Positions 35,135 through 43,347 of a stretch of 64,000 nucleotides of DNA are shown here, piece after piece; position 1 is the stretch's first letter, and each line of letters starts with the position of its first letter. Source of the stretch: Mesorhizobium shangrilense (GTDB taxonomy: Bacteria; Pseudomonadota; Alphaproteobacteria; Rhizobiales; Rhizobiaceae). Under the pieces are notes generated by a model. It was given only the letters and a program-made list of their open reading frames with translations. It was not told the DNA's origin and searched no databases. The position numbers and the translations under genes are program-made. The stretch lies in assembly GCF_028826155.1 (NCBI RefSeq), contig NZ_JAQGPN010000003.1:62001-126000 (forward strand), given 5' to 3'.

Positions 35135-35424
35135 GAAGAGAATGTTATGGTTGCCGTCCGCGTCCGATCTGGGATGCACTGCCCCGGCCGCCGAAAGCGC
35201 GACATCTGAAGACTCGTTTCGGCTATTCCTGATCTCCCTCGAGATCGTTGCGTGCACCAAAGTTTTGGGACACGTAAGCGCCAGGGACGATCGGGGCGCC
35301 ATTGCCCGGCGGATCGTTTCGGGTCGGCGCCGCAAGCCTGCGCGTTGCACGTCCACGGCATGCGAGGGCGAGGCCTGATTCGCACCTGCGCAAATGGTTA
35401 ATTTCCGTTAACCCTCTTTTCGTT

Positions 35425-35444
35425 GACAAGAATCGCTTCTTGTC
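35425..35444. promoter_or_regulatory. Perfect palindrome in the repA promoter region
   Basis: GACAAGAA-TCGC-TTCTTGTC has perfect 8-bp arms and a 4-nt centre. It overlaps a TTGACA -35-like box at 35423-35428, so it is a good candidate operator for RepA autorepression. Confidence 0.5.
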
Positions 35445-35608
35445 CCACCTTTCTTACGGTTTTGGCGCGTAGCAACGTTATTTTGGCGTAAGCGAGTGCC
35501 CTCCCCTATCCGTAGAGCGTACCGTGCGTCACAATCGGCCGTCCTCGGGTGAGTCGCGTCAATCGCGGCTGGCCGGGTTTGGTCATGACGCCAATAGAAA
35601 GGGAATTC

Positions 35609-36835
35609 ATGTTGGCGCCAGTCGTCCATCAGGCGGAAACTCCAACAGCCGATCGGCTGATCGCGGTCGATGCCGAAACGCTGTCGGCGCAGCTGTCGCA
35701 ACTGCGCGACCGGTTGTTTCCGCCGCTGGCCAAGAAGACGCTGCGTCCGTTCACCAGCGGCGAGGCCGCCCGGCTGATCGGCGTCAGCGACGGCTACCTG
35801 CGGCAGCTGTCGATCTCCGGCGACGGCCCCTCCCCCGAAGTCGGCGCGTCCGGGCGGCGCTCCTACAAGCTGGCCGACGTCAATGCGCTTCGCCACTATC
35901 TCGCGGCGCAACCCGGGGCCAAGTCGAAGCACTACGTCAAGCATCGCGAGGGCGACGAGCATCTGCAGGTGGTGGCCGTCACCAATTTCAAGGGCGGCTC
36001 CGGCAAGACCACGACGACGGCGCACCTGGCGCAGTATCTCGCGCTGCAGGGTTACCGGGTGCTGGCCATCGATCTCGATCCGCAGGCGTCGATGTCGGCG
36101 CTGTTCGGCTTCCAGCCGGAACTCGACCTCTCGGGCAACGACACGCTCTACGGCGCGATCCGCTACGACGGCGAGCGGGTGCCGATGGAAGCGGTCATCC
36201 GCACCACCTATTTCGACGGGCTCGACATCGTTCCGGGCAACCTTGAGCTGCAGGAGTTCGAGCACGCGACGCCGCGCCATCTGGCCGACCGTCGCGTCGG
36301 CGCGGACGATCCGCGCGACATGTTCTTCGCGCGCGTCCAGTCGACCATCGCCACGGTCGCCGACCGCTATGACGTTGTCGTCATCGACTGTCCGCCGCAG
36401 CTCGGTTTCCTGACGCTCGGCGCGCTGTGCGCAGCGACCTCGGTTATCGTCACCGTGCATCCGCAGATGCTCGACGTCGCCTCGATGAGCCAGTTCCTGT
36501 TCATGACGTCGGACCTGCTCAGCGTGGTGCGCGAGGCCGGCGGCACGCTGAACTTCGATTTCCTGCGCTACCTCATCACCCGCTTCGAGCCGAACGACGG
36601 ACCGCAGACCCAGATCGCGGGCTTCCTGCGTACCCAGTTCGGCTCGCGCGTGCTGACCACGCCGATGCTGAAGTCGACGGCGATCTCGGACGCGGGCCTT
36701 ACCAAGCAGACGCTCTATGAGGTCGGCCGTGAGAACTTCAACCGCGCCACCTACGACCGCGCCATCGAATCGATGAACGCCGTCAACTCCGAGGTCGAGG
36801 ACCTGCTGAAGCAGGCCTGGGGGCGGGCGGCATGA
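35609..36835 (+). CDS. repA: Plasmid partition ATPase RepA (ParA family)
   Basis: 408 residues, typical of RepA in repABC systems. An N-terminal helix-turn-helix region (FTSGEAARLIGVSDGYLRQL, about residues 48-67) is followed by the deviant Walker A box TNFKGGSGKTTTT (about residues 125-137), DLDPQASMSALFG, and VVVIDCPPQLG. It segregates the replicon with RepB and represses the operon, by family knowledge. The start at 35609 is chosen for AAAGGGA just upstream; in-frame starts at 35549 and 35585 are less supported. Its stop overlaps a 109-codon frame carrying both parS sites. Confidence 0.95.
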   Translation: MLAPVVHQAETPTADRLIAVDAETLSAQLSQLRDRLFPPLAKKTLRPFTSGEAARLIGVSDGYLRQLSISGDGPSPEVGASGRRSYKLADVNALRHYLAAQPGAKSKHYVKHREGDEHLQVVAVTNFKGGSGKTTTTAHLAQYLALQGYRVLAIDLDPQASMSALFGFQPELDLSGNDTLYGAIRYDGERVPMEAVIRTTYFDGLDIVPGNLELQEFEHATPRHLADRRVGADDPRDMFFARVQSTIATVADRYDVVVIDCPPQLGFLTLGALCAATSVIVTVHPQMLDVASMSQFLFMTSDLLSVVREAGGTLNFDFLRYLITRFEPNDGPQTQIAGFLRTQFGSRVLTTPMLKSTAISDAGLTKQTLYEVGRENFNRATYDRAIESMNAVNSEVEDLLKQAWGRAA

Positions 36836-37161
36836 GCGCTGTCTGCTGTCGACCGGGGATGAAGTTGACAGCTGTCAACCGGGACGAGGCACTGCACGAT
36901 AGGCTTCGCCATGACGCCGCCGATCGGTGGTTGGGCAGCGAGTTGACAGCTGTCAATTCGCGACGGCCCACCAGAAGGGCGTGGTCGGCGGCCTGCACGC
37001 GAGCCGCGTCGCCGCCCCGAAGTGGGGAGGAAAAAAGCGCCTTTTCCGCCGCCGGGCGGCCTCAAGGCCGCATAATTCCGGGCTTTCCTCGGAACGCCCA
37101 AAAAAATTTGATCCCCATACGCCGCCGTGCGCCCATACTGTCCGGCGGAGGTGTTCCATGA
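36832..37161 (+). CDS. Small open frame bridging repA and repB (repD-like candidate)
   Basis: A 109-codon frame starts at an ATG overlapping the repA stop (ATGA) and ends at a TGA overlapping the repB ATG (ATGA). It would therefore link both genes by translational coupling. Both parS palindromes lie inside it and encode the same peptide, LTAVN. An analogous small repD frame is known in the Agrobacterium Ti repABC operon, also containing parS sites. The predicted protein is basic and low in recognisable structure. It may be a real peptide or only a translated spacer. Confidence 0.4.
   Translation: MSAVCCRPGMKLTAVNRDEALHDRLRHDAADRWLGSELTAVNSRRPTRRAWSAACTRAASPPRSGEEKSAFSAAGRPQGRIIPGFPRNAQKNLIPIRRRAPILSGGGVP
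36864..36879. promoter_or_regulatory. parS site 1
   Basis: GTTGACAGCTGTCAAC is a perfect 16-bp palindrome. It fits the GTT-N4-GC-N4-AAC pattern of repABC parS centromeres bound by RepB. Confidence 0.85.
36942..36957. promoter_or_regulatory. parS site 2
   Basis: GTTGACAGCTGTCAAT is identical to site 1 except for the last base. It lies 78 bp downstream of site 1. Confidence 0.8.
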
Positions 37162-38186
37162 GCAAGCGCAAGGACCAGTTGAGATCGTTGTTCGGCGTCG
37201 AGCCCGCGCCGGAAACCAAACAGGCCGAGCCTCATGCCCCCGAAGTTCCGAAGCGCAGTACATCGGGCGCGGTCAAGGCCATGGGGCTTTCGCTCGACAC
37301 GCTCAGCCAGGAGATCGCCGATGCGCGGCGTCTGCGCGAGAGCCTCGACGGAGCCGACCGCGTGGTCGAGCTCGAGCCGGAGCGCATCGAACGCTCGCCC
37401 TATGCTGACCGCCTGAGCAGCGGCGCAGCGGGCGACGAGCATTTCGAGGCGCTGGTGCACAGCATCGCCGAACAGGGCCAGCAGGTGCCGGTCCTTGTTC
37501 GCCCGCATCCTGATTCCGCGCGAGGGGCCGCAGGTGAGTTCCAGGCCGCCTACGGCCACCGCCGCATCGAGGCGGCGCGCCGCATCGGCAAGCCCGTCCG
37601 CGCCATCGTCAAGGCGATGACCGATGCGGAGCTGGCCACCGCGCAGGGCAAGGAGAATGCCGAGCGGCGCGACCTTTCCTATATCGAGCGCGCCTTCTTT
37701 GCCGACGGCCTCATGCGGCACGGTTTTGATCGCGCGACTGCGATGGCCGCACTCGCGGTCGACAAGACCGAGCTGTCGCGCCTGCTCCAGGTGGCGACTG
37801 TGATCCCCGGTCGAATCGCGGTTGCCGTGGGGCCCGCGCCCAAGGTCGGACGCCCGCGCTGGATGGCGTTCGCCGCGCTGCTCGACCGCGAAGCGCAATA
37901 CGTGAAGGCGGACGACGAGATCGCCACGGACCGGTTTCGGCGCGCCTCGAGCGACGAGCGCTTTCAGATGCTGTTCGACAGGCTGTCGCAGCGCGCGCCG
38001 AAAAAGGCGGCCGCGACTCAGGTGCAGTCCGCCGGCGGCGGCAGGATCGCGGAGGTGCAGCGCAAGGCGGACCGCGCCGTGTTCGTCATTCCGGCGTCGG
38101 CCGGAGCGGGCTTCGCTGACTATGTCGAGGCGGAGCTGCCCAAGCTGCACGCGGCGTTCAGCGCGCGGTCAGGCGAGGGCGGCTGA
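37158..38186 (+). CDS. repB: Plasmid partition protein RepB (ParB family)
   Basis: 342 residues. The N-terminus is the usual RepB opening (SKRKDQLRSLFG), followed by the ParB nuclease-like domain (IAEQGQQVPVLVRPHP, then YGHRRIEAARRIG) and a helix-turn-helix DNA-binding region (MRHGFDRATAMAALAVDKTEL). It binds the parS sites just upstream and segregates the replicon with RepA. GGAGG precedes the ATG. The longer frame beginning upstream runs through the parS region and is not coding. Confidence 0.95.
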   Translation: MSKRKDQLRSLFGVEPAPETKQAEPHAPEVPKRSTSGAVKAMGLSLDTLSQEIADARRLRESLDGADRVVELEPERIERSPYADRLSSGAAGDEHFEALVHSIAEQGQQVPVLVRPHPDSARGAAGEFQAAYGHRRIEAARRIGKPVRAIVKAMTDAELATAQGKENAERRDLSYIERAFFADGLMRHGFDRATAMAALAVDKTELSRLLQVATVIPGRIAVAVGPAPKVGRPRWMAFAALLDREAQYVKADDEIATDRFRRASSDERFQMLFDRLSQRAPKKAAATQVQSAGGGRIAEVQRKADRAVFVIPASAGAGFADYVEAELPKLHAAFSARSGEGG

Positions 38187-38256
38187 GGAATGTGTGGCGG
38201 CCGCGTATCCGGCCGCTTGAGCAGTGAACTGAAACAGTAAGGGAAACGGCAGGCAA

Positions 38257-38309
38257 AGAAAAAGGCCCCCAGAACGTCACCATTCCGGAAGCCCTCTTTC
38301 GATGTAGCA
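38257..38309 (-). ncRNA. repABC counter-transcribed RNA (incompatibility ctRNA)
   Basis: On the minus strand a TTGACA box (38338-38343) with a plausible -10 near 38315-38320 would start an RNA around 38309. An 11-bp stem (38264-38274 with 38283-38293, including G-U pairs) followed by TTTTTC forms an intrinsic terminator. Position, size of about 50 nt and structure match the ctRNA that represses RepC synthesis in repABC replicons. The exact ends are estimates. Confidence 0.75.
38264..38293 (-). terminator. Intrinsic terminator of the ctRNA
   Basis: GGCTTCCGGAA and TTCTGGGGGCC pair around an 8-nt loop when read on the minus strand, followed by TTTTTC. In the plus-strand transcript the same region can fold as the stem that lets ctRNA attenuate repC. 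Confidence 0.7.
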
Positions 38310-38346
38310 ATCTGAAAGAATCACTTCCGATTCGTCCTGTCAAGGT

Positions 38347-38358
38347 CGGAACGTTCCG
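38347..38358. repeat. Palindrome between the ctRNA promoter and repC
   Basis: CGGAACGTTCCG is a perfect 12-bp palindrome 36 bp before the repC start. In repABC leaders a structure here can hide the repC ribosome site, but a protein site is also possible. Confidence 0.35.
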
Positions 38359-38394
38359 GCGGCGTGTTTTGATTGCCTCGAAGCGAGGTAGGAC

Positions 38395-39690
38395 ATGACG
38401 GAAAGGTTTGCGACGACGCCTTTTGGCGGCGGTCGGATAAGTGCGTCCTTTTTTCGGATGCGCGAGGAGGTCGAGCGCAAGAGGACCGCGCTGCGCGAGG
38501 GCAGGGCAGGGACCAACGACACCGGCAAGGCGGACAAGTGGCGGCTGCTGAGGGCGCTCACCGAGGCGCGCGACGCCTACGGGCTGTCCGACCGCTCGAT
38601 CGTGGTGCTCGAGGCGCTGGCCAGTTGCTGGCCAGAGAAGGAGATCGACGGGGCGGCCGAGGTGATCGTGTTTCCGTCCAACGCCGAGCTTTCCTTGCGC
38701 AGCCGCGGCATGGCGCCGGCGACCATCCGCCGGCACCTGGCGGCGCTGGTTGCGGCCGGCATGATCCTGAGGCGCGACAGTGCCAACGGCAAGCGCTACT
38801 GCCGGCGTGACGATCGCGGCCAGGTGGAGACCGCCTTTGGCTTCGATCTCGCGCCCTTCGCGCAGGCCGCCGCCGAGATATTCGCTGCGGCCGACGCTGC
38901 ACGCGCCGAGGCGCAGGCCATGATCAGGCTGCGCGGTGAGATCACCATCCATCAGCGCGACATCGCCAAGGTGATCGAGGCGGCAATCGACGAGGAGAGG
39001 GCGGGCGACTGGTTCGGCTTCGCGGAACGCCTCGCAATGTGTGGCGGCCGGCTGCCGCGCGTCGCGCCGAGATTGTTCCTGGAGCGTCGTCGCGAGGACA
39101 TGGTTCGCCTGCGAGCGGAGGTGGAGACGGCCTACCTCGATGCCTTGGCAGAACAAGAAATGAGCGCCAATGACTCCGATTCTGAGCGCCATATTCAGAA
39201 TTCAAACACAGACCTCCATTTTGAAAGAGGCTCCGAAAATGAGCTGAAGCGAACGGCCGCGACAACCGGGAGGCCACGGGATGGGGTGGAAGGCGCAGCC
39301 GGAGCCGAGCCATCGGACGGGGGCGAGGAACCCGCTGGCGAAACGGACGAGGGCCGCCGATTGGAAACCAAGGCCGCCCCGATAACGCTGGAGCGGCTGA
39401 AATCGGCCTGCCCGGGGTTCGAACCCTATGCGAGGGACGGCCTTGGCGGCTGGCGCGAGGTGATCGCCACGGCCGGACTGGTGCGGTCGATACTGGGCGT
39501 GTCGCCGGACGCGTGGAGCAGGGCGCGCAAGGCGATGGGCGACGTCGCTGCGGCGGTCACCATTGCGGCGATCCTCGAACGGGTTGACGAGATCCGTTCG
39601 CCGGGCGGCTATCTGCGGGCGCTGACCCTTCGGGCGGAGGACGGGAAATTCTCCGTGCTGCCGATGATCCAGGCCCTGGAAAACCGGTAG
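38395..39690 (+). CDS. repC: Replication initiator protein RepC
   Basis: 431 residues, typical for RepC. Conserved parts are RISASFFRMREEVERKRTALREG near the N-terminus, then the DNA-binding block with FPSNAELSLRSRGMAPATIRRHL. The middle holds HIQNSNTDLHFE, and the C-terminal domain has GGYLRALTLRAEDGKFSVLPM. RepC is the initiator and in known systems acts on an origin inside its own gene. The AT-rich stretch at 39150-39245 is the likely location. Expression is limited by the antisense RNA upstream. GAGGTAGGAC precedes the ATG. Confidence 0.95.
   Translation: MTERFATTPFGGGRISASFFRMREEVERKRTALREGRAGTNDTGKADKWRLLRALTEARDAYGLSDRSIVVLEALASCWPEKEIDGAAEVIVFPSNAELSLRSRGMAPATIRRHLAALVAAGMILRRDSANGKRYCRRDDRGQVETAFGFDLAPFAQAAAEIFAAADAARAEAQAMIRLRGEITIHQRDIAKVIEAAIDEERAGDWFGFAERLAMCGGRLPRVAPRLFLERRREDMVRLRAEVETAYLDALAEQEMSANDSDSERHIQNSNTDLHFERGSENELKRTAATTGRPRDGVEGAAGAEPSDGGEEPAGETDEGRRLETKAAPITLERLKSACPGFEPYARDGLGGWREVIATAGLVRSILGVSPDAWSRARKAMGDVAAAVTIAAILERVDEIRSPGGYLRALTLRAEDGKFSVLPMIQALENR
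39150..39245. other. Candidate replication origin (oriV) inside repC
   Basis: This stretch is clearly richer in A and T than the surrounding gene and encodes the conserved QNSNTD-type segment of RepC. In studied repABC plasmids the origin lies in the central AT-rich part of repC. Exact borders are not visible. Confidence 0.55.
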
Positions 39691-39773
39691 CGGCGGCGAT
39701 GCCATCCGCATACTGGCTGGAACGCGAGACGGTGCGACGGCGGCCCTGGCCGACGCCAGAACCCTCGTTCGCG

Positions 39774-40793
39774 TCAGCGCCAGCCCATGGCCGGCGCCAC
39801 GTGGGTGAGGATCGCCTCGATCACATGGGCGTTGTAGTCGACGCCGAGCTGGTTGGGGACGGTGAGCAACAGCGTATCGGCTTCGGCGATGGCCTCGTCT
39901 TCCTTCAGCTGCCCGACCAGGACGTCCGGCTCGGCGGCATAGGTGCGGCCGAACACGGCCCGCGTGTCCGCCTCGATGTAGCCGAAGTGATCCTGCTGGT
40001 CGCCGCGGCCGAAATAGTCGCGGTCGCGGTCGTCGACCAGCGCGAAGATGCTGCGGCTGACCGAAACCCGCGCCTCGCGCTCATGGCCCGCAGCCTTCCA
40101 GGCTTGACGATATGCCCGGATCTGCTCCGCCTGCTGGATGTGGAAAGGCTGACCGCTCTCGTCGAACTTGAGGGTCGAGCTCTGCAGGTTCATGCCCAGT
40201 TTCGCCGCCCACTCAGCCGTCGCGTTGGTGGCCGCACCCCACCAGATCCGCTCGCGCAGGCCCTCCGAGTGCGGCTCGAGGCGGAGAAGACCCGGGGGAT
40301 TCGGGAACATGGGTCGAGGATTGGGCTGGGCGAAGCCTTTGCCGCGCAGGACCTCGAGCAGGACTTCGGCGCGCTCGCGCGCCATGGCGGCGTCGGTCTG
40401 GCCGTCCTGGAGGGCGTAGCCGAAATAGCGCCAGCCGTCGATCACCTGCTCCGGCGAGCCGCGACTGATGCCGAGCTGCAGGCGGCCGCCGGAAATCAGG
40501 TCGGCAGCGCCGGCATCCTCGGCCATGTAGAGCGGGTTCTCGTAGCGCATGTCGATGACGGCCGTGCCGATCTCGATGCGGCTGGTCTTGGCGCCGACGG
40601 CCGCCAGCAGCGGGAACGGCGAGGCGAGCTGGCGGGCAAAGTGATGGACGCGGAAATAGGCGCCGTCGGCCCCCAGTTGCTCTGCGGCGACCGCCAAATC
40701 GATGGACTGCAGCAGCGCATCGGCGGCCGTCTGCGTTTGCGACTGGCGCGAGGGCGACCAATGCCCGAACGACAGGAATCCGATCTTCTTCAT
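39774..40793 (-). CDS. LLM-class flavin-dependent oxidoreductase (luciferase-like)
   Basis: 339 residues of the bacterial luciferase-like TIM-barrel family. It opens KKIGFLSFGHWSP and has LGADGAYFRVHHFARQ, RIEIGTAVIDMRYENP and ISGGRLQLGISRGSP, all typical FMN- or F420-dependent monooxygenase segments. It would use reduced flavin and oxygen on an unknown substrate. It stands alone between repC and the recombinase, convergent with repC, so context says little. Confidence 0.85.
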   Translation of the reverse strand: MKKIGFLSFGHWSPSRQSQTQTAADALLQSIDLAVAAEQLGADGAYFRVHHFARQLASPFPLLAAVGAKTSRIEIGTAVIDMRYENPLYMAEDAGAADLISGGRLQLGISRGSPEQVIDGWRYFGYALQDGQTDAAMARERAEVLLEVLRGKGFAQPNPRPMFPNPPGLLRLEPHSEGLRERIWWGAATNATAEWAAKLGMNLQSSTLKFDESGQPFHIQQAEQIRAYRQAWKAAGHEREARVSVSRSIFALVDDRDRDYFGRGDQQDHFGYIEADTRAVFGRTYAAEPDVLVGQLKEDEAIAEADTLLLTVPNQLGVDYNAHVIEAILTHVAPAMGWR

Positions 40794-40857
40794 GGGAGCG
40801 TCCTGGCTCTTTTGCCTGTTGGGTTATCGCGTCCGGTTCCAAGACGCCGGCGTCCGG

Positions 40858-42042
40858 TCAAAGCCCTGCCGCCTTGGTGAGGTTGACGCGGAAGCGATCG
40901 CGCCGACGCTGATATTTGCGGGTCATCTCGGCGGAAGCGTGGCCGAGCTGCTTCTGGACATGCCGCTCATCGACCTCGGCGGAGGAGGCGAGGCCAGCGC
41001 GCAGCGAGTGTCCGGCGAAGAGGCCGCTCCGCTGCCCCTCGGGCAAGTCGCCGCGAACGCCGGCGGCAAGCGCCGTGCGCTTGACGAGTCGGGCGACCTC
41101 CTGGTCGTTGAGCCGCTCGGCGCCGACCTTCTTTCCCTGTCCCGTCACCCGCCGGAACAACGGTCCATGCCCGATGCGAGCGAACTGCAGCCAGGTCTGC
41201 AGCGTCACGACTGGGCAGGTGGCGTCGGTCGAGCCGCGGCCGATCTCGACCTCGCGCCAGCCGGTCTTTCCGCGCAGCGTCACCAGAAGGCCCTTGTCGA
41301 GGATCTCTATCCAGCCGCGTCCGTCCTCGGTCTGGTCGCGGCCGACGTCGAGCCCGACGATTTCGGAACGGCGCAGGCCGCCGGCGAAGCCCAGAAGCAG
41401 CATGGCGCGGTCGCGCAGGCCGCGCAGGCTTCCGCGATCGAGCGTTTCCAGCATGGCGATCAGGTCCTCCGGCAGTACCGCTTCCTTCTGGCGCGGCGGG
41501 GCGGCATGGGTGTTGCGGATGCCGGCCATCACCGTGGCGATATGACGGTCCTTGCGGTCGAGCGGCTGGCCGCGCTGTGAAAAATTCCAGGTGAGCGAGG
41601 AAAGCCGCCGTTCGATGGTGGACACCGACTTCTTGCCGCCGACGGCCGCGCCGGAGGCCAGCGCCGTGATGTAGAGGCCGACTACCTGCGGATCGGGCGG
41701 CTGCAGGCCAAATCCCTGTCGCCGGCACCAGCTCGCAAAATGCCGCCAGTCGGAGGCGTAGGCGCGACGGGTGTTGGCCGAGCTTGCGGCCTCGACGTAG
41801 TCGCGGGCGCGGTCGGCGAGGTGTGCGACATGCGGCGGTAGTGGAGCCTGCCGTTCGACGATCTCGCGAGCACCGGTTTCAGCCGCGGAAAGGGCAGGGG
41901 AGGGGCTTTGGGGGCCGCTGTCGCCGTCGAGGCTGTCTACCGCCTCCGATTCGGGCTGGCTCATTGCGCGCACCACATCGACGATGTCCGGGAGATCGTC
42001 GTTGCCGGACGGGGTCGCTCGTTTCTGGACGTCGTCAGCCAT
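40858..42042 (-). CDS. Tyrosine recombinase / site-specific integrase
   Basis: 394 residues. An N-terminal SAM-like core-binding domain (RRAYASDWRHFASWCRRQGF) is followed by the catalytic domain. The catalytic residues are the arginine of FAGGLRRSEIVGL, the H-x-x-R of GHSLRAG, the His of KQLGHAS and the Tyr nucleophile of MTRKYQRR. The ATG at 42042 is chosen because GAGGCGG lies upstream; an open extension to 42135 is less likely. Located beside repABC and divergent from DUF1403-scpB, it probably resolves multimers of the replicon. A dif-like site lies in the gap. Confidence 0.9.
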   Translation of the reverse strand: MADDVQKRATPSGNDDLPDIVDVVRAMSQPESEAVDSLDGDSGPQSPSPALSAAETGAREIVERQAPLPPHVAHLADRARDYVEAASSANTRRAYASDWRHFASWCRRQGFGLQPPDPQVVGLYITALASGAAVGGKKSVSTIERRLSSLTWNFSQRGQPLDRKDRHIATVMAGIRNTHAAPPRQKEAVLPEDLIAMLETLDRGSLRGLRDRAMLLLGFAGGLRRSEIVGLDVGRDQTEDGRGWIEILDKGLLVTLRGKTGWREVEIGRGSTDATCPVVTLQTWLQFARIGHGPLFRRVTGQGKKVGAERLNDQEVARLVKRTALAAGVRGDLPEGQRSGLFAGHSLRAGLASSAEVDERHVQKQLGHASAEMTRKYQRRRDRFRVNLTKAAGL

Positions 42043-42227
42043 GCGATGCCGCCTCGCTACCCGTCTGGACAAAGTCATTGCCGGCGAACAGCAGCGGTTC
42101 GTCCGCACGTTTCGCCAAAGCACCGGCAAGCGCACCCGTGGGCGGGTTATCGTTGTTCAGCGACACGAGAGGCTCCAGAGATCCACCTTTTCGACAGTTT
42201 CTGCCTGAATTCGCGGCCCTTGTCAAA

Positions 42228-42256
42228 AAGACCGATAAGCCAAGATTATCGATCAT
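42228..42256. other. Candidate recombination (dif/res-like) site
   Basis: Two inverted 11-bp arms, AAGACCGATAA and TTATCGATCAT, match in 9 of 11 positions around a 7-bp centre. The inner 6 bp (CGATAA/TTATCG) is perfect. Size and layout match core sites of tyrosine recombinases. It lies in the divergent gap between the recombinase and DUF1403 genes. An operator is the alternative. Confidence 0.45.
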
Positions 42257-42333
42257 TATCAGGGTGCGACAGGTGCGGCGGCAATGGCGCAACGGAATTG
42301 CCAAAAGCGCCGCTGTCGGTCATCCTGCAACGG

Positions 42334-43347
42334 ATGATTCGTCGACCGAAATCCCTCGCCAACGCTCTGTATCCCCTGGCCGGCGCGCCCGCCCCGGGCG
42401 TCTCCGTTCCGGCCTGGCTGCGGCTGGCGCCGCCCGATCCGCAAAGGCTTGCTGCACAAGCCATCGAGGATGTTGCGGCCGGCTTCGGCGCGGCCGTCGG
42501 GGCGCTCGATGCGGTGGTGCGGCGCTACGAGCCATGGGCCGGCGCGTGGCGGCAGCGGCTGGCGCTCACCGCCGCCGGGGTGACGGCGCGGCAGGCGGGA
42601 CGCGCGGAGGACGAGGCGGCGCTGCGCGACGCCGTGCTTTTGACCCGCCCCGGCGACGAGGTCGGCCCCGCCGGTCGGATGCTTTTGGCCTGGCGGCGGC
42701 TGGCGATCTCGCCCCCGGACAAGCTGCTGGGCGAGGCGTCGCTGGCGGCGCTGCTCCACGATCTCGGCCTCGCGCATGACGATGAGGCGGTGAGCGACCT
42801 GGCCGACGACCTTCGGCGGTTCGCCGCCGCCCCGGGCATGGTCGGGATGCTGGCCGGTGCTTTTGCCAGCGTGGAGCGTCGCGGCTTGCCGCGTGTCGTC
42901 GGCGCCTGGGTCGCCGACGCGCTGCTGGCGCAGCGGTTGAGCTGGGCGCAGGCGACGCCGCTGGCCGGGCTGGAGAGCGCCCTGGGCGCAGGCGCTGTTC
43001 GCCCGCGCCGCGCGGCGGCCGGGGCTGCAGTGTCGGCCATGGAGACCGAGGCCGAGCGGGCGAAGGGACTGCTCGCCGCGCAGGCGCGCGCCGCGCTGCG
43101 CGCCCTCGACCTGTCGGCCGAGCTCGGGCGGCGCGCCGAAAAGCTGCTTGCGGTCGCGCCGAAACTCAGGGCCAAGGCGGCGGACGCCGTCGTCGACAAG
43201 ATCCTGTGCGGCGACGCGATCGTGGCGTCGGAAATGATCGCCGGCATCAGCGACCGCGGGCTGCGCCGCCTGTTCGACCGGCTGGTGAGCCTGAGCGCCG
43301 TGCGCGAGCTTTCCGGCCGCACGACCTTCCGGATCTACGGGCTGTGA
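42334..43347 (+). CDS. DUF1403 family protein
   Basis: 337 residues rich in alanine, arginine and leucine, with an all-helical character. DUF1403 proteins of alphaproteobacterial plasmids are found directly before an ScpB-like gene, as here; their function is unknown. The ATG at 42334 is the first good start; the open frame runs on upstream but in the recombinase region. The stop overlaps the next gene's GTG by 4 bp, so the two are coupled. Confidence 0.75.
   Translation: MIRRPKSLANALYPLAGAPAPGVSVPAWLRLAPPDPQRLAAQAIEDVAAGFGAAVGALDAVVRRYEPWAGAWRQRLALTAAGVTARQAGRAEDEAALRDAVLLTRPGDEVGPAGRMLLAWRRLAISPPDKLLGEASLAALLHDLGLAHDDEAVSDLADDLRRFAAAPGMVGMLAGAFASVERRGLPRVVGAWVADALLAQRLSWAQATPLAGLESALGAGAVRPRRAAAGAAVSAMETEAERAKGLLAAQARAALRALDLSAELGRRAEKLLAVAPKLRAKAADAVVDKILCGDAIVASEMIAGISDRGLRRLFDRLVSLSAVRELSGRTTFRIYGL

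Larger units (their letters stand above)
35099..35608. other. Intergenic region between AAA ATPase and repA
   Basis: No convincing gene in 510 bp. It holds the leader hairpin of the ATPase at 35100-35134 and the AT-rich repA promoter region at about 35395-35520, with the palindrome at 35425-35444. In repABC replicons, copy-number control elements commonly lie here. Confidence 0.6.
36836..37157. promoter_or_regulatory. repA-repB partition region (spacer containing the parS pair)
   Basis: The 322-bp spacer between repA and repB contains two 16-bp parS-type palindromes 78 bp apart. RepB bound here would form the partition complex and may also limit readthrough into repB-repC. Confidence 0.7.

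Noticed and set aside
35223..35429. Short frames upstream of repA
   Set aside because: They run through the promoter palindrome and lack a start context, and none resembles a known plasmid protein.
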